DNA from: Anomaloglossus baeobatrachus | Lineage: Eukaryota; Chordata; Amphibia; Anura; Aromobatidae | Length of the DNA: 64,000 nucleotides | Assembly (NCBI RefSeq): GCF_048569485.1 | Contig: NC_134355.1 | Coordinates: 561,341,642 to 561,405,641, forward strand | Direction: 5' to 3' | Shown here: positions 57,331 through 64,000 of the stretch, in pieces | How positions within the stretch are numbered: the first letter of the stretch is position 1 | How the letters are laid out: every line of letters begins with the position of its first letter | Program-made: the position numbers and the translations under genes | Notes under the pieces: generated by a model | What the model was told of the DNA's origin: nothing | Seen by the model: the letters and a program-made list of their open reading frames with translations, nothing else | The model's database searches: none

Positions 57331-57660
57331 CAAAAAAAAGACAGTTTGCACTCTGATAATGCTAAAGTATGGAAACCATGAATGTGTGAACATGGACCTG
57401 CATTACTGCTAAGGAAAATCTAAGAAAAATGAGATATTTAGCATATAAAAATGGCCCAAAGAGAGGCTTCAGCATAATGTAGGTACCCAGGTACGAGATA
57501 TGTCGTGAAGGGGCAATTGAGCAGATATACAAATGGCCATTTATATATGCTAAATATCTCATTTTTCTTAGATTTTCCTTAGCAGTAATGCAGGTCCATG
57601 TTCACACATTCATGGTTTCCATACTTTAGCATTATCAGAGTGCAAACTGTCTTTTTTTGT
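57331..57660. repeat. Long hairpin repeat
   Basis: Arms of about 115 bp: AAAAGACAGTTTGCACTCTG at the left returns in reverse complement at the right end, with matching through ATGAGATATTTAGCATATA. Loop of about 100 bp. A MITE by structure; family unknown. Confidence 0.85.
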
Positions 57661-58254
57661 ATTTTATGTTATGTTCGGATATGCGCCTGTTCACACCTCA
57701 GTTTCGTGAGTGCCGTCAGTCTTTTTGTCTATGGTGAGGGGATCTGTAGCAAAAACACTGAAAGAATTGACATGCTATAGATTAAACTCTACACCAATAA
57801 GGAACATGTCCATGAGACTTCAGGATTCTAATTCACTTTGCTGGCATCAGGAAATTGAGAAAAATCTGCACAGAAAAAAATGTGACAAATCTTCAATGTG
57901 TGCATAGGCCCTAAGGGAGCAGCTGAAGCAGAAGCGGCATTCAGCTAACCTAAAAAAGGGTCTGCAACGAAATACCGCCATCTGCTGACCGAAAGTAATA
58001 AGAGCAAAAGATAAGGCCAGTAAACAGGAACTAAAGAATAACGTGTGTTTCCTCGAGGGAAGAATCTAGAGGAGACGCTTTGTAAGGAGACCGTTGTATT
58101 GCATCTACTAAATATAAAAAGGAATGGCTGGGCCAAGAGGAAAGGAGTTAGCATCAGTATCCTGTTCCAGGAAGGATGTAGGGCAGTGAAGCAGGCTTGC
58201 AGCCCTATCACCACAGAAAGATCCTAAAGTGGTCAGAACCCAGGGAATGCCTGA
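57661..58254. other. No gene seen; possible LTR debris
   Basis: Together with 58560-59110, which ends with TTAATAAACC and a CCCTCACTGTCTGTGTC stretch, this has LTR-like composition, but no ends could be set. Confidence 0.25.
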
Positions 58255-58545
58255 GGTGAGAGTAAGGTCCGAGACCCAAGCTGAGAGGACGATTGGTGAC
58301 CTAAGCTGAGAAAAAGATCCTAAGCTGAGAGGAATATCCGTGACCTAAGCTGAGAAGAAGATCTGTGACCTAAGCAGAGAGGAAAATCCGTGAAATTAGC
58401 TAACAAGAAGATCTGTGACCTGAGCGGTAGATTGGTGACCTAAACTGAGAAGAAGATCCATGACCTAAGCTGAGAGGAAGATTTGTGAACTTAGCTGAGA
58501 GGATGATCTGTGACCTACGCCAGTAGAAGACTGTGACCCAGTCTG
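58255..58545 (+). repeat. 24-26 bp minisatellite
   Basis: About 11 units of GACCTAAGCTGAGAGGAAGA plus TCTGT, with drift between AGAGG, AGAAG and ACAAG. Confidence 0.85.
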
Positions 58546-59406
58546 AACTAAGCTTGTGAGACGAATAGCTGTAGCAGAAGGCCGTGTCTATAGGCCATTG
58601 CTTCCTGCAAAGAGATATGGTATTGAGTGGGGAGTTAGGCCATGCTTCAGAGCACGGAGGTGCCAAGCTAGTGGATGGTGTGTAGAGATCTTCCAATTTG
58701 GACTTGCCACCTAGCGAGCAGCATTTCTGACCCCGCTAGGGCCTGTGCACTGTATATTATTGTTAGATAAGTAGAAAACAGCAACGAATAGAGTGACACT
58801 GACATCTCCCTGCTAGAGGGATCTAGAGTACGATAACATCGATGGTGACCGTGAGTTAGTGATAAGAATAATATTGTGTAATAATACTGTGTAAAGAATA
58901 CGGTGATTGCATTCCATACACTTGTGCTGCTGATTAATCCACTGTGATATAATCAGATTTAGTAATGTTACTTGCGCTATACCAATATCTCACATTTAAA
59001 GTGCTAAACCTTCATTTGTATATAGTTAATAAACCGTTGTAGGTTCAGTTACCACTGCTCCCTCACTGTCTGTGTCATTGCATCTGAGCACCTGCTTATA
59101 ACCACACCAGTATTGGGAATGCCTCAGAGAAGATTTCTGACAAAAACATTTATGATGACACTATCATTGGTGAAATCATCAAGGCAGAGACAGTACCTCT
59201 GTGACATCATGTTCTGGAGCCCTAAAGAGACACAGGGACAGCTGCCACTGCAGTCTGAGAGTGTAAGGTATGGGGCACAATTTATTAGCCAGCACCCATT
59301 GTGAAATAATCTCTTGTGACATCACCACCCACTCTAGCATCTTAATGTGGGACATATCAAGCAAAAATGTCATCACCATATGTTGCTAATAGCACAGATA
59401 CCATAA

Positions 59407-59861
59407 GGCTATGTTCACACGGGGCTTTTTTGGTGCGTTTTTTTCCTGACCAAAACCTGATCTTGTGGCAGGAAATCTCCTTTGTGTCATCTGCGTTTCT
59501 AGTGTGGTTTTTTAGTGGCTTTTTTGCTGCAGATTAGGTGCGGATTCACGGCGATTTTTCTACAAACAGGGGTTGTATCAATTAAATACTTTGCAAAAAC
59601 GCTGCAAAGAATTGACATGCTCATTCTTTGAAATCTGCAGCAAAAATGCAGGTATTTGACAAAACAGTCAGGACAAAAATCTGCAGGTGTTTTTGTGTGT
59701 GTGTGTGTGTGTGTTTGTGTGTGTGTGTATGAGATTTCAGAAATCTCATAGACTTTGCTGGTACAGCGTTTTATTAGCATGGATTTGCATAACACCAAGC
59801 CAAATCCGTAGCTAAGAAAAGCAGCAAAAATGCCGCAAAATAGCCCTGTGTGAACATAGCC
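59407..59861. mobile_element. Harbinger-like MITE
   Basis: GGCTATGTTCACACGGGGC at the left and GCCCTGTGTGAACATAGCC at the right, next to TAA and TTA. Contains a (GT)n run at 59693-59728. Non-coding, 455 bp; ends related to the copy at 16173. Confidence 0.75.
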
Positions 59862-60460
59862 TTACTGAATAACACCACATTCTGTCTCTGTTCTGTTAGT
59901 GTCACACAGAGATTTTCTCTAACTTCGCCGACTGTCATGGCGGCTTCAGGTCCTGTTCAGATTGCTGATTTTGACACTCCACCTGAGAGATTCTCTGGTG
60001 TCTGGGAGCAATGTAGGCAGACTCGGGCGTTTACCTGCTGTATGCTGATTCATAGGCAGGCTAGCAAGAGTTAATTTCTGCTAGTCTGCTTGTTTGCTCT
60101 CTTTAATCACCTGTTGTGAGGGAGTCTATCACGTCCGCTCCCCACATACAGTATATACTGGCTGGGTCCTTCCTCCTATGCCAGCTAAAGCTTGTCTTAG
60201 TTGGTCTGGTCTGGTGTGGTGTCCCAGACTTTCTGGTGCTTGTAATTCTTGTTGCTTTGTGCGGTTGTGGAGTTTATCACCTCTCCATTATTTCTCTACT
60301 TGAATGTGGAGACTGCCTCATCTGTGGGAAATCAATGGATGCTTATTCTGTGTATGACCCACATCTATCAGACATTCATGGAATATCCTATATAATATAT
60401 AAATACCACTTTAAAACCAAATGAAAAGAGTTCTCTTAGGGGCATTGGAGAATGAACAAA
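59862..60460. other. No gene seen
   Basis: A frame beginning MAASGPVQIADFDTPPERF at 59936 has no family I recognise and no splice context that convinces. Confidence 0.35.
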
Positions 60461-60575
60461 TGTACTGTGTTTTCCCAGAAATAAGACAGGGTCTTATATT
60501 ATTTTTTTGTTTCTAAATATGCACTAGGGATTATTTTCAGGGGATGTATTTTTAAAAAAAACACCAAAAAGGAGC
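60460..60575 (+). repeat. Interspersed repeat, TTTTCCCAGAAATAAGACAG type
   Basis: The words TTTTCCCAGAAATAAGACAG and GTCTTATATTA followed by GGGATTATTTTCAGGGGATG form a repeat class I recognise as common in vertebrates, family not named here. Confidence 0.4.
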
Positions 60576-60789
60576 CAAGACAAATGATATGTGCACACAC
60601 AAAATGTGGTGAGCCTTCCTCATAAAGATGGCTGCAGCCAAGGTGCAAGATGCTGATGTCACAGCCACTCAACCTCCACACTAGAGGGGAGGGGCGGCTG
60701 CTTAGCATAAGACATGCACACTAATAAGGCTTGCACTGGGAGCCCATCATATAATGAGTGGAATGCAGTGTCTGAACTGTGACCTATAA

Positions 60790-61052
60790 ATGACGCCAGA
60801 AACCCAGGTCAGGCGGGCTAAACAGCACTATATAGGTGCATCTCGCACGGATACACGAGACGCACAGTGTCTGAATAATGGCCTATAAATGACGCACAAC
60901 ACCAGGTCCAGGTGGGTCAGTTAGCACTATGAGTACATAACACATGACAGGCTCACCATTTAACCACCTGAATTCAAAAGGTCCACACACATCCTGCAAA
61001 AGGTGCACCTATATAGTGCTGTTTAGCCCGCCTGACCTGGGTTTCTGGCGTC
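60790..61052. repeat. Inverted repeat with 50-bp arms
   Basis: GACGCCAGAAACCCAGGTCA / GGCGGGCTAAACAGCACTAT at 60792 is mirrored at about 61003-61052. Between the arms a related half-copy (ACCAGGTCCAGGTGGGTCAG) lies at 60905. Directly left of the hAT element at 61085. Confidence 0.8.
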
Positions 61053-61578
61053 ATTTTATCCATTTTTGCAGGATGTGTGTGGACTAGTGATGAGCGAGCA
61101 TGCTTGTAACTACTCGGTACTTGCACGAGTATCGCTGTACTCGGGCTGCTCGGCGGGGACCGAGTAATCTCGCGATACTCGTGCTGTACTCGTGGTCTTC
61201 ATTTCTGCATGTTGGTGCTCTTTTGAGAGCCAGCCCTCATGCAGGGATTGGCTGGCAGACCACTGCAATGCCACAGCCCTGTTAGTTGTGGAATTGCAGT
61301 GATTGGCCGGCCTGCACAGCGTGACCGAGCCTTTATATCGGCCGGCGCGCTGTGCTCTGCTCACAGCTATCCAGACAGTCAGTGCAGGGAGAGTGTCGCT
61401 GATTCAGGGAAAGCTTTGCGGCCCTTTATAGCTTTTTCAGTTGCAGGGCTGCAAACAGTGTGACCAAAAGTCCTTCTCAGGACTATTCTAGTTGTATACA
61501 GGCAGGCAGGGTATAGCCAGGTCGGAGTACAGTAGCAGAGTCCTTCTCAGGACTATTGTTGCTATATACAGGCAGGGT

Positions 61579-61712
61579 ATAATAATAATAATAATAATAA
61601 TAATTTTATTCATTTATATAGCGCTATTAATTCCATAGCACTTTACATACATTGGCAACACTGTCCCCATTGGGGCTCACAATCTAGAGTCCCTATCTGT
61701 ATGTCTTTGGGT
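61579..61712 (-). mobile_element. SINE/L2 tail fragment with (ATA)n
   Basis: On the minus strand: CCCAAAGACATACAGATAGG, GAGCCCCAATGGGGACAGTG, then the GCTATGGAATTAATAGCGC tail and TATTATTATT repeats. Same SINE class as 27090, 5'-truncated. Confidence 0.8.
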
Positions 61713-62062
61713 ATAGCCAGGTCTGAATACAGGCTAGTGACCAAAATAGTCCTTGTCAGGACTATTGTACCAGTATACAGGCAGGCAGGCAGGCAGGGTA
61801 GTGGTGACCGTATACCAGCCTTCATCATATCTGGGGCTGGTGTACACAGTGTAAAACAGTCCAGATAGTGTCTGACTTGTCTGTAATTGTCGCTCCCCAA
61901 AAAAACCTGTTAGGTTCTTATTGCGTCCGTTCTTGGTTTTTAAAACCGCACGTGTGTGCCTGTTGGTGGCAGCGTACAGGTGCACTTGTGTGCAATTTCC
62001 AGAAACTTTGATATAACGCACAAGTAGTGAATATACACGTCAGCAGTGCACAGCATTGCAAA

Positions 62063-64000
62063 ATGCGCAAGGGCATTGGCAAGGAACAAGGAAGTGGACG
62101 TGATGGTGGTGCAGGCAGAGGCCGAGGTCGTGGGCAAGCTCTAATTTCGCCACAACAAAGGGCCACATCTAGTCGCTCGCACGTCCTGTCCCAAATTCTT
62201 GGGGACCGCAGCATCACACCGCTCTTGAACCAAGACCAGTGTCAACAGGTTGTTAGTTGGATAGCAGATAATGCTTCCAGTCAGATTGGCACCACCACAA
62301 ACACTCTGTCTTCCACACGGTCAAGTGTCAGTAGCCGTGATACTGCACCGCACATTTCTGAACCTGATCCTCCTTCCTACCACCAGGCTGAGTACACGTC
62401 GTCCTCGGACATTAATGATCCCACACTTGGACACTCGGAAGAGCTGTTCACGTTTCCATTCACACATTCTGGCCTCTCGCCAGCTCATATTGAAGTGGGT
62501 CATGAGGAGATCGTCTGTACAGATGGCCAAATATTTGAGCAGCCACGTTCTCACGAAGTTGGCAACGTGTCTCAACAAGTGGTGGACGATGATGAGACAC
62601 AATTGTCAGGAAGTCAGGAGGAGGAGCAGGGTGCGGAAGAGGAAGACGACGTGGTGGATGATCCAGTAACTGACCCATCCTGGCAGGAGGATATGCAGAG
62701 CGAGGACAGCAGTGCACAGGGGGAGGGAGGCGTAGCATCACAACAGGCAGTAAGAAGCAGGGTGGTGGCCCCAGGCAGAAGTCAGGCAACCGTTCCCCGG
62801 AACAACACGACGACACAAGGTGCCTGTACAAATGTTAGGTCTTCCCGAGTCTGGCAGTTTTTTAAGTTGGATCCAGATGATTCAAAAAAGGCCATTTGCA
62901 ACACCTGCCGTGCCAGCATCAGCAGGGGTACCAAAACTAGCAGCCTGACCACCACCAGCATGATCAGGCACATGTCAGCCAAGCACCCGACTTTGTGGGA
63001 AGTACAACAGAGTCGAGGAGCAGTGCTTGCTGATGTCACTGCTACGTCTTCGCTGGTTGTGCATGCGAGCCAATCCCCTGTCCATGCTGCCTGCGAACAA
63101 GCCTCCTCCACTCCTGCACCTGCAGTTGCCTACGCAGAAAGAACACCATCATCAAGCACGTCCTTGTCCCAGCGCAGCGTTCAGTTATCCATTCAGCAAA
63201 CCTTTGAACGCAGGCGCAAATACACTGCCAACACCCCACATGCCACAGTTCTAAATGCTAACATTTCGCGACTGCTTGCGCTGGAAATGTTGCCTTTTAG
63301 GCTGGTGGAGACAGAAGCATTCCGTGACCTGATGGCGGCAGCTGTCCCACGTTACTCGGTCCCCAGCCGCCACTATTTCTCCCGGTGTGCCGTCCCCGCG
63401 TTGCATAACCACGTGTCACAAAACATCACACGTGCCCTGAACAACGCTGTTTCACCCAAGGTCCACCTAACCACAGACACGTGGACAAGTGCTTGTGGGC
63501 AAGGCCGCTACATCTCGTTGACGGCACACTGGGTTAATATTGTGGAAGCTGGGACCCAGTCTGAGCGAGGGACGGAACACGTCCTTCCCACACCAAGGTT
63601 TGCAGGCCCTACCTCAGTCAGTGTTTCACCCACACTCTACAGCTCCGGAATGTCATGCTCTTCAGCCTCCTCCTCCTCCTGCGCATCCTCATCCACTGTA
63701 CCCTCCACACCAGTCACAAGCTGGAAGCACTGCAGCACTGCCTCGGCGAAGCGGCAACAGGCTGTGCTGAAGCTAATCTGCATAGGTGACAAACCCCACA
63801 ATGCAGAAGAGCTGTGGACAGCTCTGAAACAGCAGGCATATCACTGGCTCACACCTCTGAACCTAAAGCCAGGAAAGGTCGTGTGTGACAATGGCCGGAA
63901 CCTGGTGGCGGCTTTGAGGCGAGGCCAGCTGACACATGTTCCATGCGTGGCCCATGTGCTCAACCTCGTGGTTCAGCGGTTTCTAAAGTCATACCCAGAG
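62063..64000 (+). CDS. hAT transposase with BED zinc finger, 3' part outside window
   Basis: One frame runs from ATG at 62063 through 646 codons to the last base with no stop. Residues 1-30 are basic and Gly-rich (GRGRGQ), a possible nuclear signal. Residues 180-240 are strongly acidic (EEEQGAEEEDD). A BED finger spans about 258-310: aromatic SRVWQFF, then C279-x2-C282 and H303-x4-H308. The RNase H-like core begins near 440; D472 in LTTDTWTS and D609 in VCDNGRN are the first two catalytic acids, and CVAHVLNLVVQ follows. The third acid and the C-terminal dimerisation domain would lie beyond the edge. It binds the element ends and cuts them. Start chosen as the first ATG of the open frame. Looks intact as far as visible. 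Confidence 0.92.
   Translation, partial: MRKGIGKEQGSGRDGGAGRGRGRGQALISPQQRATSSRSHVLSQILGDRSITPLLNQDQCQQVVSWIADNASSQIGTTTNTLSSTRSSVSSRDTAPHISEPDPPSYHQAEYTSSSDINDPTLGHSEELFTFPFTHSGLSPAHIEVGHEEIVCTDGQIFEQPRSHEVGNVSQQVVDDDETQLSGSQEEEQGAEEEDDVVDDPVTDPSWQEDMQSEDSSAQGEGGVASQQAVRSRVVAPGRSQATVPRNNTTTQGACTNVRSSRVWQFFKLDPDDSKKAICNTCRASISRGTKTSSLTTTSMIRHMSAKHPTLWEVQQSRGAVLADVTATSSLVVHASQSPVHAACEQASSTPAPAVAYAERTPSSSTSLSQRSVQLSIQQTFERRRKYTANTPHATVLNANISRLLALEMLPFRLVETEAFRDLMAAAVPRYSVPSRHYFSRCAVPALHNHVSQNITRALNNAVSPKVHLTTDTWTSACGQGRYISLTAHWVNIVEAGTQSERGTEHVLPTPRFAGPTSVSVSPTLYSSGMSCSSASSSSCASSSTVPSTPVTSWKHCSTASAKRQQAVLKLICIGDKPHNAEELWTALKQQAYHWLTPLNLKPGKVVCDNGRNLVAALRRGQLTHVPCVAHVLNLVVQRFLKSYPE

Larger units (their letters stand above)
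61085..64000 (+). mobile_element. Autonomous-looking hAT element, right end outside window
   Basis: Starts TAGTGATGAGCGAGCATG, the same terminal class as the element at 34038. About 1 kb of 5' leader, with a CTCGGTACTTGC-type palindromic region and two repeats of GTCCTTCTCAGGACTATT, precedes the transposase. A SINE tail with an ATA microsatellite (61579-61712) is inserted in the leader. The right terminus and target duplication cannot be seen. Confidence 0.88.

Noticed and set aside
57391-57430. Homology between the hairpin repeat and the 438-bp satellite
   Set aside because: Only a word of about 14 bases (ACCTGCATTACTGC) is shared; too short to claim a common origin.
59850-60074. Frame with MAASGPVQIADFDTPPERF as a host exon
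   Set aside because: No homology recognised and no convincing splice sites; may be retroelement debris.

Overview
The window looks like intronic and intergenic DNA from a vertebrate with a large, repeat-rich genome, most likely an anuran amphibian. I infer this from one host gene that fish and amphibians keep but mammals lost (allantoinase), from tRNA-headed SINEs with L2-type tails, and from the mixture of hAT, PIF/Harbinger, Tc1/mariner, Helitron and long-LTR Ty3/gypsy elements. Nothing resembles a bacterial operon, and there is no CRISPR array. No genus can be fixed from the sequence alone.

Host gene. Seven minus-strand exons between 44681 and 26667 carry the C-terminal 277 codons of allantoinase (ALN). 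All splice phases agree and the stop is present. The 5' exons are not visible and should lie beyond the right edge. The introns are crowded with transposons: an LTR element carrying a cold-shock domain (28704-32175), a 6.3 kb foldback hAT with Helitrons nested in it (34038-40323), a mariner-type element (41539-42089) and several MITEs. Two MITEs sit within 0-10 bp of ALN 5' splice sites.

Layout. 1-6929: foldback element cut by the left edge, holding two opposed arrays of a 438-bp repeat. 6930-8371: relic of a hAT transposase. 8372-12262: short internally deleted LTR element with about 1.24 kb LTRs. 12263-18751: old SINE, long-TIR element and Harbinger-type MITEs. 18752-23310: Ty3/gypsy copy sitting in a hAT end. 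23345-24457: hairpin repeat, palindromic hAT MITE and Harbinger MITE. 24458-44681: ALN 3' flank, exons and introns. 44682-47042: repeats, including a hAT with a 27-bp minisatellite. 47600-55453: whole-looking Gmr1-like LTR element on the minus strand. 55454-61084: minisatellites, hairpins and a Harbinger MITE. 61085-64000: autonomous-looking hAT element whose transposase frame (BED finger plus start of the RNase H-like core) stays open to the edge of the window.

How the parts relate. The hAT-type termini TAGTGATGRGCGA (34038 and 61085) and the similar TAGRGATGA ends (23582, 44204) suggest that the hAT at 61085, or a close relative, supplies transposase to the non-autonomous copies. The two LTR elements at 8372 and 18805 share LTR termini and primer-binding site, so the short one is probably a dependent of the longer gypsy.
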